The notes beneath the pieces are model-generated. The model saw nothing but the letters and a program-made list of their open reading frames with translations. It had not been told where the DNA came from and searched no databases. Positions 44,580 through 55,017 of a DNA stretch of 64,000 bases are shown here, piece after piece (the first letter of the stretch is position 1; every line of letters starts with the position of its first letter). The translations under genes were made by a program, and so were the position numbers. Source of the DNA: Lasiosphaeris hirsuta (Eukaryota; Ascomycota; Sordariomycetes; Sordariales; Lasiosphaeriaceae); assembly GCA_030549175.1 (NCBI GenBank), contig JAUKUA010000002.1:434001-498000 (forward strand), given 5' to 3'.

Positions 44580-45557
44580 ATACTGCCACCACTACCAGTA
44601 TGAATGGGAGGTAGCATTGCAGATGGGAAAGGGCACTTGATATTGGTACCACGGGGCGAGAGCGGGGAAGCTGTTTTTGGTCGGGCTGGCGTTTGGTCGT
44701 ATTGAAAAAAAAAAAAAAAGACACCCAACTGAGCTACAAGGCTCTCTCTCGTATACAGGCTGGCGGGTAGGGATGTGTAGGTACCTTACCGGTCAGGAGG
44801 CTACGTCGGTGTGAACTAGCCAATAATTGTTAATTGGGGAGGGGAGCGGGAAGAGCTGGACGGGTAGATTCTTGGAGTTTGGTGGTCCGCGTTGCTTTCC
44901 GGCATATGCAGTGTGCCCGTATCTGCATGTTTTGCCTGCAGTTGGTGTGAGAAGGTGCTAGTAGCTACCGATGCATGAAATATACCCCCTTGTTTAGAGA
45001 CCTGCGGCGTGTCATAGGTGTTTGCGTGGGGTTGGGCCTGGGGTGTGCTCGAATACCGATGCTACCTCACTGCTTCTCTTCCACAGACGGTTGTCGTGTG
45101 ACCGCGCGCGTTACACGGCGCGGGTACAGGGCACGGGACGTGGCTCCGGTATATACCCGTCATGGTGGGGCATATTGATACGGTTTGAACGTACGCTGGG
45201 GTGAGTTTGGTCTGCCCTAACATGTACATTACCGGGACCCATACTTCGGTTCGGCCTTGCTTATAGGTCGTGATCCAAGCTGCGGGTACCCCTACCATAC
45301 CCACCACGATAACGACCCGGGACACAGCCCCAACACCCACTACCACATTCAGATGTCCCTGCAGCTGTCATCATGTCGCTTGGCACCTTCTATACCTAGG
45401 TCAGGGCCTTGGCCTGATAGTAGGCACATGTACCTAGATTTAACAGCCTTGTCATATAGCTTATTGGTACCTGCTTATACTATACATTATAACACCCAAC
45501 ACCCTCAAACAACACCCAGGACCTGGCTCAACTGCTGGCGGGCGTGGTGTGATTGCG
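44576..45557. other. Intergenic, no gene recognised
   Basis: Includes an A15 run at 44705-44719. No coding motifs. Convergent 3' flanks. Confidence 0.4.
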
Positions 45558-46393
45558 TCACCCATAGTGGGGGTCTCTGGGCCTAGTTTTGATGGTGACG
45601 AGCTTGAACAGGACCTCGTACCGGTTAGAGGCTGAGCTGCCAGTAGCCGACAAGAATATCTCGAGGTTGCCGACGGGATATAGGCGGCCGCCGACGCGCC
45701 AAATGGTGGTGGGTGCTGCTGTTCGGTATACGATTAGCGTGGGAGCTTGGGGAGTGCGGAGCACGGAGATACATACTCTCGCCGTTGGCGGCGATCCAGG
45801 CCCAGCCGACGGCTCCTGTCGCGGTGTCGATAGCCCACTGCAGCTATGTTAGTCGGGTGTCAGTCTAATAGGAGGTTTTCAAGGGGGAGCTTACAATATC
45901 GGACTCGACGGTGTCGGGGCCGACGGAGATGGGGACCGAGTACGGCGCTGCTGTGCGGAGGTTAGAAGAGGACAACTGGGAAGAACTAGATGGATATCGG
46001 ATAACGAGGGCAGGTACTTGCTGCCACCTACAATCAGGGCAAGTGACCCACTGTTTTTTTGGGGGTTTTTTTATTACCTGGTTAGGAAGCATAAACTTGG
46101 TCCTACACATCACTAGAAGAGACAACTTACTAGGAATTCTTCATCTCCTGGGGAGTACCATTAGCACCTCCCAGCTTGCCGAGCGCAAACCCAAGCGCCG
46201 AGGTGGTGCCCGCGAGCGAGAAGCGCAGCGCCGCACCCGACGTTGCGCCCGCCGGGAGGGCGTAGACGAAGCTGCTGGCCTGCGAGAGGGATCCGATGGC
46301 GGGGCCGTTCGAGTTGTAGATGTAGCCAATCGAGACGCTCGTGTCCTTGCGGAAGACCTCGATCTTGGTGGACTTGGTGAGGAACCTGTGATG
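45558..46393 (-). pseudogene. 5'-truncated multi-exon gene, unknown beta-rich family
   Basis: Four consistent minus-strand exons can be read: 46393-46131, 45985-45895, 45843-45777 and 45718-45558. The donors are GTAAGT, GTAAGC and GTATGT, and phases match throughout. The product reads 'TKIEVFRKDTSVSIGYIYNS', 'FVYALPAGATSGAALRFSLA', then 'PYSVPISVGPDTVESDI', 'QWAIDTATGAVGWAWIAANG' and 'TIWRVGGRLYPVGNLEIFLS', ending at 45558. This is a beta-rich domain I believe to be widespread in ascomycetes, function unknown. The family's N-terminal part is not recognisable beyond 46393, where TCACAG precedes the first readable codon. That could be an intron acceptor with a distant 5' exon, or a breakpoint. 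I list it as a probable remnant. If a 5' exon is found it is a normal gene. Confidence 0.55.
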
Positions 46394-46941
46394 GCTGCAT
46401 CAAGACAAGCGGTTCCACCTCTAGTCGATAGCGCCACAAAACTTGACAGAAATGAACTTAAAGGGAGCCTTAGCGCTTGGATGATGCCCGCTTCATTTGA
46501 TTTGCAGCCGGGAACGACCGGGCCAGCCGAACGGCTCCGTCCACCTGCCGACTCGCAGCTCACGCCGCCTCTCGAATACAGGTACGCCTTCCAAGGTAGG
46601 AGGAACTTGCTCATCAGAAATCAACCCCGGCTTACACGTTTGGCTTCAGAGATGTACTTTCCACTCCCTTCGACCGGCATATCCAAATACAGAGTGGATA
46701 TATATTCTTTGAAAGTCAAGATCCTTATTTAGCATCTTCACCTCACTTGCAATGTTGGGGTAGGTTGCATTTGTTTGATCGTCAATCGTTTTTATTTTGC
46801 TACTAGTGCAATGGTTATGTGTTGGAGCGGTGCAGTCGTACTGCCAGCCCGCTGTTAGTTCCAATCTCAACCGTCGACCGATCTCTATGGTTATATCTCC
46901 GCCTCGATGCCCACCGTTTACTTGGTTTCGGTGGCGGGCTT
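46394..46941. other. Unassigned sequence
   Basis: Either a missing 5' exon and promoter of the truncated gene, or unrelated sequence that replaced it. No motif recognised. Confidence 0.3.
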
Positions 46942-47997
46942 CTAGGCGTTCTTCCGAGCGCGCCGCTTGCGGTTCTTGCTGGCCGACTTCGACATGGTCG
47001 CGTCAGCCTCGGTTTCTATGGCCGTAGGAGCGGGGCAGGGAGCCCCAGCCTCGCCCTTCAACTCCTTAGCCATGGTCCAAGCCCGCTTCGGCATCGCATA
47101 GAGCATGTCGAGGAACTCCTGGTTGCCCCAGTGGAGGGTGTAGACATCCTCTGAGACCGGACGAGGACTATCGAGCTGGCGCGAGCAGAGATTCCTGACC
47201 GTGGGAAGGTTGGCGTCGAAGCCGAGCACGTCCTTCATGATGGTGGTGAGGTGGGCCTCAAGCTCGGCAATCTTGACCTCGTGGTTCTCATTGCCGGGGT
47301 GGAACTTGCCCTTGTACTTGTGTAGAGTCTTGAGGGCGAGCGTCTCCGTGTCCTTGCATTTGCAATCTTCTTTGAAGTGCTTGTCGCTGAAGAACACGCC
47401 AAAGAGAGCCCACCAAGCCTCGCGGTAGACCGGAGCCTGGCTGGTCAGGAACTCGTTGTCTTCGGAGTGCACAGCTTGGAGGCGCGCCATGGCCGCAATG
47501 TACAAGGCGTTCTCGGTCTCGGGGAGCCAGAACCGGTTGGCGCTGTGGGCAAAGGTGCCGTCCTCCTTGAAGACAGGGAAACTGCAGAGCTTCTCCGCCA
47601 TGTTCAAGAACCAACCATCCTGACCATCGAACCATGAGGGCTCCTCGATCAGCCGGAGGTGAGCAAGCTCAAGAGCTTGCTTCATGTGCTCGGCGTTGAT
47701 GTTCTTGTCGCCAAGCGCGGCAAGGCCCTCCAGGGTGGGAACCCAAGTGTCGAGCTTGACGTCCTGGATATTCGGGAGGTCGGCTCGGAGCTGGCCGTAC
47801 ATGGTCTTGGTGATGGAGCGCAGGTACTTGCCAAGGAAAAGTCGGATGTCGGGCGCGCAGAGGCCGGCACCCTTCATCAAGAAGGTAAGAAGGACGAAGC
47901 GGCTAACCTGCTCATCCTGGATGACTGCGTCTGGCGACTTGGCCTTGGTGATGGCATTGCCACCCTTGGTGGCGGATCCGATCACGATATCAACCAT
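46942..47997 (-). CDS. Hypothetical protein, basic C-terminus
   Basis: A 351-aa single-exon protein I do not recognise. It looks like a folded helical protein rather than a disordered one, with aromatic-rich segments such as EPSWFDGQDGWFLNMAEKL, YREAWWALFGVFFSDKHF and VYTLHWGNQEFLDMLYAMP. It contains a CKCK pair (residues about 215-220) and ends in a basic tail (NRKRRARKNA) that could be a nuclear localisation signal. No signal peptide or membrane helix. The ATG at 47997 follows a plausible leader. I see no link to neighbours. Confidence 0.65.
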   Translation of the reverse strand: MVDIVIGSATKGGNAITKAKSPDAVIQDEQVSRFVLLTFLMKGAGLCAPDIRLFLGKYLRSITKTMYGQLRADLPNIQDVKLDTWVPTLEGLAALGDKNINAEHMKQALELAHLRLIEEPSWFDGQDGWFLNMAEKLCSFPVFKEDGTFAHSANRFWLPETENALYIAAMARLQAVHSEDNEFLTSQAPVYREAWWALFGVFFSDKHFKEDCKCKDTETLALKTLHKYKGKFHPGNENHEVKIAELEAHLTTIMKDVLGFDANLPTVRNLCSRQLDSPRPVSEDVYTLHWGNQEFLDMLYAMPKRAWTMAKELKGEAGAPCPAPTAIETEADATMSKSASKNRKRRARKNA

Positions 47998-49851
47998 GGT
48001 CGATGTTGCGGGCTGAGGTTGGTTAGAGGTGCTGGTGATAAGCTAAGTGGTTGGTGTCTCGCTCGCTTGGTTGTGAAGAGTTGTTCTTGCAAGTCCAGAG
48101 AGTGTGAGAGTGCTGCGAAAGCCTATGAGGAGAGGAGAGAAAACCGCGATCGAGGCAAGGAATATTGGCTGTTATATACTCACAAAGTTGGCCGCCACGA
48201 AGCAGTTGGCAGCTCCCAAGACAAAGGCAATGAATTGAACAATTGAATTTGAACAGCGGCTTTTGTCACAATAAGGATGGCACAAGGTGATTATTATGCA
48301 TCTTTGATGCAACAAAGAGACCAGAGTGTCTTCGAAGGCTATGTTCATCCCAAGGCGTGTCTATACTGTTTGAGCTGCTGAAGAGGTCTCGTGATGATTG
48401 GGCTTTCGCATGGGAAAAAACACGCTGAAATAGACCCAAGTTCCACGTCGCGTGTGCCAATTACGCTCAGCCTGGTAACGGACTCAAACTCCAGGATGGC
48501 AGACTTGAATATATGATATAGGTAAAATTCCATAAAGATATATATGATTTAATTGTCAATGTCCGACCACTTACCGTGAGTAATATGGGCACTCAAGCAT
48601 CCAAAACAGCGGGTGTGGATGGATGGGTAGTTATGTGAGTTTGCCTCCCCCAAGTTGCTGACCCAGGCTTGCCCAAACCACAAACATACCGTGACCATAT
48701 CAAATGCCAAATATGTCATCAAGTAAAAGTGGAAGACTCTACTAGTAATTGAGATACAAACTGTGGCAGCTACCGTCGTGCCACACAGCATGGAGGTAGG
48801 GTAAGGAAGGTTTGGTGATCCCGCAGTCACGACGATTGAAGCCAGCCTCCTCGTTCGCGTCATGTCCCGTGGCGCATAAAGAGGAACTAATTTGGGCGCC
48901 TCACTTGTAGTCATGTGGTAAGTTATCTTGGCGATTATGATGTTGCTAGGAGCCAGCATAGACCGTGGCTTCAATCCTAGAGCGACGGTGGACATAATTC
49001 CTAGTACCCACGCGCGTGGTGGTAATGCGTTAGTGAATTGTGGCCCCCGATACGTATTTCACTACTCCCATATGAAACCATGTCAAAGACATCTCCCAAT
49101 TACACAACCATGAATGCTCACCATGACCATTCGTCACATGCATGCCAGTATAGCTCGTGTGTAAAGCTTTCCAATATAACAGAACTTGAACTATATAAGC
49201 CCGTACGCCCCTGCTGCAAAGGTCCAACTGATTATCACTAGCCGAAGTGCACTCACCTGACTTGTCAACTGCGAAATTGGTTGTTGACTGCGTATGAGAA
49301 AGAGTCGTTTTATTGACGCCGTTCTATTGACGCCCGCTCTTTAACACCTTGATACGGGTACAGTATCGATACAGAATCGATGGACTAGACTAATAGATAA
49401 GTAGGTAGATAAGAGGATGAATGGGCAGTGAATGGCTTCCTCACGGCCCAAGCGCCCACCTGGGTCTACATCTTGCGCCCCGGCCGGGAGCCATTCCTAA
49501 CCTCCTCCTCTTCGTCACCCAATTTTACTCCACTCCACGGAATACAGCACAATTGCCAGTATTTACGTGATTTGAGTTAGGGTCGCCAGATAGCCCTATT
49601 ACACCTGTGAACAACTGCGCAACACAATGGAATGCCACGACATCTGTGAACCGAGTCCTGAAACAGAGGGGGAATGGAAAGACACAGAGTAATCCTGCTA
49701 ACTTTGATTAGTTCAGTAACGCGATGGAAAAGTACCTCAGCTAATAGGTGACAGGCCACCCCAACTACCCCCTGGTACGAATGGTACGAATGGTACTATC
49801 CAGGAGGTAGAATCATCATCGAGCATATCGACTCAACCATGCAAAGAAACC
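47998..49851. other. Intergenic, no gene recognised
   Basis: Promoter side of the preceding gene, then AT-richer DNA with only short frames. A short direct repeat (GGTACGAAT) occurs at about 49774-49795. Confidence 0.35.
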
Positions 49852-50938
49852 GTGGACCAGCCGCCAGGAAAACCACACCCCATGCTTGCCCGTTGGGCAG
49901 CACTTGCAGAAGTCTTCTGTGTTGCCGGAGGATTTGGCGAGTATGACCGGCACCTGATTCCTCGCCTCACCTCGGAGATCGGCGTGGTAGAGGCGGGCAT
50001 CTACGGAAAACACAGGAGACACCGATCCAGACGCAGACTCTTGCTGAGGGACACGCTACAGAAAGTCCGAGAATGTGGCATCTACATCTCCCCATTTGTT
50101 CGAAACACGACGCTAGAGGTCCTTGCTCGACAGCCTGGAAGACGGTTGGATATGCTGCAGTACTTAAAAGATAGGTAACTTGCCGCTGCCGCCCCATACT
50201 TGACCGGGAGTTGAATTATATTCAGCAAGAATGCTACTAATCACGTCTCAACCTCATCACTCGTCAGAACGAAACATCCTCAGACTTGGCTGGGCTTCGC
50301 GGTATCGTGCGAGTCGTCTCTGCTCGCTGAAGCGCCTACGATACTATGGTGGTCTATCTCCGGCTGAAGCAGCTGTTGCTCAGCAGCCGGATACGACCGC
50401 TATCCAGCTGGGAATATGGGCTTTCTGGCGAGTCTCGAGCATCAGAGCTGACTCTCCCGATTTCGTTGTCTATGTGCGGCTATGGTTTGATCCGGATACG
50501 ATTTACCAGCCAGAATCAAGCCCACATCTCAGACTATACCACGTGAGTGAAGCCCCCAACGTGGAATATCTCGGAGGTCGGCCGTGGTAATGAGGTTCTC
50601 TGACTGACTTTTTTGAATCATGGGTGGATGGCAAGGTGCAAGATTTAGAGCCTACCGCAGAGTATAAGATACTATTGTCCATTATACTGCTGACCCTCCC
50701 ACCGAAACGCCTGAATGAGATGGGATGCGTGCGGTTTCGAGGGAAGGGAAATGAGAAGTACAATGCTAGTGTAATTTGTTCCGGTAAGCACAAGTTCCAT
50801 CAACCTGCCTCATTTTGACTGACACCTATATGCTAATACTTTTTTTCCACAGCCATACTGTATCGAGTATTACGTAAAGTAGGATATGTTTACCTTTACC
50901 TACTTTTACCTCAACTGAGAATCAGTACGGTGGAGTAA
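49852..50938 (+). CDS. Hypothetical protein, four exons
   Basis: A consistent splice chain gives 289 codons: 49852-50174, 50230-50542, 50636-50783 and 50853-50938. The introns are 55, 93 and 69 bp with donors GTAACT, GTGAGT and GTAAGC. The last intron has a strong polypyrimidine tract and CACAG acceptor. Readable segments are 'GGFGEYDRHLIPRLTSEIG', 'QKVRECGIYISPFVRNTTLE', 'IQLGIWAFWRVSSIRADSP', 'DFVVYVRLWFDPDTIYQ' and 'EMGCVRFRGKGNEKYNAS'. I do not recognise the family. The 5' end is unsure: the frame has no ATG at 49852 and stays open upstream, while ATG 49882 is in frame. An upstream exon may exist. No individual stretch is long, so this rests mainly on the fit of introns and phases. Confidence 0.45.
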
Positions 50939-52094
50939 AGAGACATCGGGATCTCATTTGATGGGGGGAGCGGCCCGATGGTAATGAAGAACGAGCAAGT
51001 GGTGCACTGTGCTTCTCACTCAGCGACTGGACTTTTGGGGCACCAATGGGGTAGATATTTCGGTGAAAAGGGGACTTGTGTTGCCGCCTGCAGAATGGGG
51101 CTAGCGAGGGCAGAATAGCTGGATGAGGAGCAGCATCTTTGGGAGGTGGCCAACGCGGCTCGCAGAATCTCTTGTCTATAGTAACCCAACGGCGGTCCAA
51201 TAGACAAGGTTAAATGATGCGACTTCTCACAGCGGGGATATCAAAGAGGTATCCGCCCGAGGGTGAGCTGCAAGATGTGGTAATCAAAAACTGGGAGTTG
51301 AAGCTAAATATATCGAGGGGGTTGGCGCAGTCTCTCCTGGAGCGCAAATGGAGAGCAGAGGTGACCGGTATGGAGGGGCTTGAACTTGCGGCCGTCGACG
51401 AGGCCGAGCTCAAGGAGGCGGCAGGTGTCCGAAGAAGCGTCAGAACCTGATGAGTTACAATCTGCGTCCGAAGTTGCAGAGATGTCAAGGTTAGATCTCG
51501 GGTCTGGCTTCCAGGAAACACTGGTGCGCCACGCTGAGGCGCTGGAAATATTTACGGAACACAACGCTGGCCAGGGATCTGTGCCAGGGGCGAAGACAAT
51601 CATTTAGATTCTACAGAAGAGTGAAACTGAGAATCTGGGGCAGGGGTCCAAGGCAGAGCCCCTACCTAGAAACACTGCCAAGGAGTTATGGCCGCGGGGG
51701 GTTTGTTCGAGGATGCCTTGAGAAAAGCCCAATCGCCTTTAGGAGAGCCCAATCAGGCGGGGTAAGAGCCAGTCATAAGTGGCGGAAAGATGCACTCGGG
51801 CCAATTTCCTGACCACCAAGTGCGCCCACATAAAACAGGACCAATGATGATTAGATCCCCTTGACAAAGACTGCAACCCCCACAAAGTGCATAGTTACTA
51901 GCCACGTAGTAAGGTATTGCCATTTGTAATTTAATGAGGCTTTTAATCTTGCGTCCTTCTACTAAAACCGTGAGAGAAAATCTGCGGGATCGGGTAGCTA
52001 ACACAGGTCGGACTCTGAATTCCAAGGTTCTCACTTCTACTCTTGAACAAGTCTTGGAGCTCAACTATTGCGTTGCATCACGGTCGGTTGTAAG
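50939..52094. other. Intergenic, no gene recognised
   Basis: Short open frames on both strands at 51210-51610 without motifs. Confidence 0.35.
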
Positions 52095-54425
52095 ATGTCT
52101 ATTCAAGCGACTGTGGGAAGTTCCGGCCTTATCGCAGCCGGCATCAGCTTCGGTGATGTCGCAACGCTTTATACACTCGGCAGGCGAGTTGGGAACTGGA
52201 TCACGGCAGAGAATGGCGACAAAGAGTTGCTAGCTCAGCTTGAGGAAGACGAGCTGAGCGTCCTACAACGCCGTGGCCTCATCGACATCACCCGCTTCCA
52301 AAAACGATGGGACTGTCGCCTACGGTTGCTGGAAAATAACAAACCTCGGCGCATCACGGGAAGATCGGTGGAGGAACTGCTCCGCAGTAAATCCCAGTGG
52401 ACGGTAATGATGATTTGCGTCGTTGCTGCCCTCGACGAGTTTGCTTCTAGCTCCATGGTGCGCAGTATCTGCAAAGCTTTGCTTCACCGTCTGTTTCCGA
52501 GCCAGGACGGGATTGATATGACCGAAGACGTGTTGAACTCCAACCTGGGGATGAGGATCGAAGCCTGGCGGTCAGCGGGAACAGTCAGTTGCCTGTCCAG
52601 TCGAATCAAACCGCGCAGAGGGTTTCATGTTGGCATACAAACTGAGTGGGGATTCTAGGTCCGAGAAATGAACGTTTCTTGTCGCAGTAAGCGGAACGAC
52701 CTAATGAAGGAGGGTCTAGTTGTACAAGGCTTCATGCCGGTGGCAGAGACTGCCGAGGTTGTGGAATTTCTGCACTGGCTAATCGCCCAGGACTCGACCG
52801 AGATGTTTCGCACGTCGTCTTCTGATATTGCCGCCATTGGCTGCTGCCTGAGCTCACTCAGTTTTGAGAGTTTGACCGTTGAGAACTTTGGCCGTTCTTC
52901 AGGCAGAGAAACTAACTGCCGCTTGATCTACGACAGCACGCCGCTGTATAACGGCTACGGGGTAACCTCGCAAGACGGGCGGCGGAAGCTAGGCTCACGC
53001 GAGCTCTCTACCGTCGTCTCGCTCACCCAGCCAGAGGAAACATTTTCTACCTTTCCAATAACGCACGCAATTGCTCAAAAATGCCGCTTAGCTTGGGAAC
53101 GAGGGAGCGATGCGGGAAAGTACGTTGCCCTCGAAGGGAACAATTCACATACTTGGGAGGAGCCGCCCTCCAGTGATCTCACCATGTGCTTCACAAACAA
53201 AGGCACCAGCGTAACAGTGTTACGGGGGAGGAAGGACCCGAAGGCTTGGAGCCTTGTCTCGCTCCTCGCGATTTTTGCGAGCCAGGAAGTGTGTGATATT
53301 TTGACAGAGGTGGTGGGAAGGGAGAGCCCCGACGCCATTTCCCAGGTAGTTCGAGTTATCAACACACCAGACTCGGATCCGGCGGCCCTTGATGACCCGG
53401 ACGTTCGCGATACCTTCACCGTGTGCCAGGCATTCTTTATGGGCTACTACTACAGCATCTTCTCCGCCGTTGTCGACACGTCGACTCTCGAGGTGCAAAC
53501 CGTCTCGGGACACTGGGGATACCGGTCGCCCGAGTTCCTCAACAAAATGGCCCAGTTTTTACGTCGCACAACCAACTCGACAAAAACCAATCGGATCAGC
53601 TGGGAGGTAGCGAGAACACACGTGCTTTCCCTTGTAGCAAACCTGTACGCCAACATCGAGATTAACATCCCCAAGACCACATCCAATGCGCCACTCAACC
53701 ACCAGGAAACATGCGTCGGGGTCATCGGAAAGAGGATCATCCTAACAAACAGCCTGCTCAACAACTGCCAGACCGTGGAAGATATCTTGCGCTTTGTCAT
53801 TCTCGACTGTGATGCCGGGGGCATCCCCCACACCCCAGGGGGCCTCGTACTCACTGGCATCCCGCCGCGACGAGACACCTGGGAAGGTGAGACGCCACCC
53901 ACCGCAACCGAAATAGCTTTCTCGGGCCCCGACGAGGACTGCACTCGGCATATCGAAGCGGACTGGGACGCAGTGCCCGAGCACTTGCTGCTGTGCATCC
54001 GGTACAAGGGGCGAAGGGTGGGATCACTCAACCCAGCCTACGCCGACATTGCCTTTTTCCGAGCCGACGCGGCAGCAAGGCAGGTTCAGCATGCAAGGTT
54101 CTTTGAGAGGACCCCCTCTGATACTACTGTGGATGGCTTCGTGGGGGCCCACCCGTGCGAGCTTGACGACTTTACTATCTCGGGCCGGCTCGTGACGCCA
54201 GGACGCCATGATCCGAATAAACCGGTTGCCGTGCACACAGCAGGCAGTCCTTGCTTCCGGTATGCTGCTAATGCATGGTATACTGAGCTGGGAGACACGG
54301 TGTTTGTTGATGACGACAACTTTGGGCAGGCATTTGAGAATTGGAGCAGCTGGAAAAACAGCAGTGGTTTGGCACGAAACTTTGTCACGCTTATTGGTAC
54401 CTACCAGTCTGAGAGAGCCGTTTAA
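52095..54425 (+). CDS. Uncharacterised conserved fungal protein, two exons
   Basis: Exons 52095-52583 and 52659-54425 give 751 aa. The intron 52584-52658 is 75 bp with donor GTCAGT and acceptor TTCTAG. It contains an in-frame TAG, so without splicing the gene would look like two ORFs. Splicing joins 'IEAWRSAGT' to 'VREMNVSCRSKR', a continuation I would expect in this family. The N-terminus (SSGLIAAGISFGDVATLYTL, GRRVGNWITAENGDKELL) is a pattern shared by uncharacterised ascomycete proteins of 700-1100 aa. The C-terminal half is folded and beta-rich (GYYYSIFSAVVDTSTLEV, DILRFVILDCDAGGIPHTPG). It has no signal peptide. The short hydrophobic patch at the start is amphipathic rather than a clear TM. 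Function unknown; some relatives may be immunity-like, but I cannot show it. Confidence 0.7.
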
Positions 54426-55017
54426 GTTGAGCCAATGACATATGGATGGTTTGAATTGTCGTGTTGCTGTTCGTGCGTTGAAACTCCGTAATTTAGCTTT
54501 TAGTCTCGCAGCCAACAACCACATTCGGCCTAATCGTAGCCACCATATGTCTCAACACTTAACGTGAGGCCAGAGCACCATTAGTACAGTACCTACCTAC
54601 CTAGATACATACCCCCGCAGCCCGCCTTGTCGGGGCTTCATAGGTAGGTACCTAGGTAGGTATCTAGGTGATGTCCTTCTTGGAATATCCCGCACTAAGA
54701 AACAAACCCTCAGATCTTTCTTTTCTATTGGGGTCTTCTGATCTTATTTCCGCTTTGAATAAGGCACCTTTTGGAAATAGATGTGGCTTTGGAGATCCCT
54801 ACAAGGACTCCAAGTCAGAATCGGACATTGCGAGGTACCGCTAGATGGATCCTAGCCCCTAGGAGACCTCGTATATTCCGCCTAGGTGCCTGCTAAATTC
54901 CTACTGTAAGTGGTAGGTACCTTAATTGCAAGATGTATATTACTAGGGCATGCCACTACTAGGCACATGCCCATGATGATAGCACTTTATTTGTGTTCGC
55001 CTTCAAGTCGCCTGCCC
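54426..55017. other. Intergenic with foldback repeat
   Basis: No gene recognised. Contains the inverted repeat listed separately. Confidence 0.4.
54588..54672. repeat. Inverted repeat of TACCTA words
   Basis: The left arm (ACCTACCTACCTAGATAC) and right arm (GTAGGTACCTAGGTAGGTAT) flank a GC-rich loop near 54615-54640. They could form a hairpin or cruciform, or act as a bidirectional terminator between convergent genes. The same AGGTAGGT word recurs singly elsewhere in the window (for example 21224). Confidence 0.6.

Noticed and set aside
45911..46732. Long plus-strand open frame of 273 codons
   Set aside because: It is antisense to four well-spliced exons, is Arg/Glu-rich in the manner of a shadow frame, and has no motif.
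52656..52658. In-frame TAG read as a nonsense mutation splitting a gene in two
   Set aside because: A 75-bp intron with GT...AG ends and matching phase removes it and joins sequence that fits the family.
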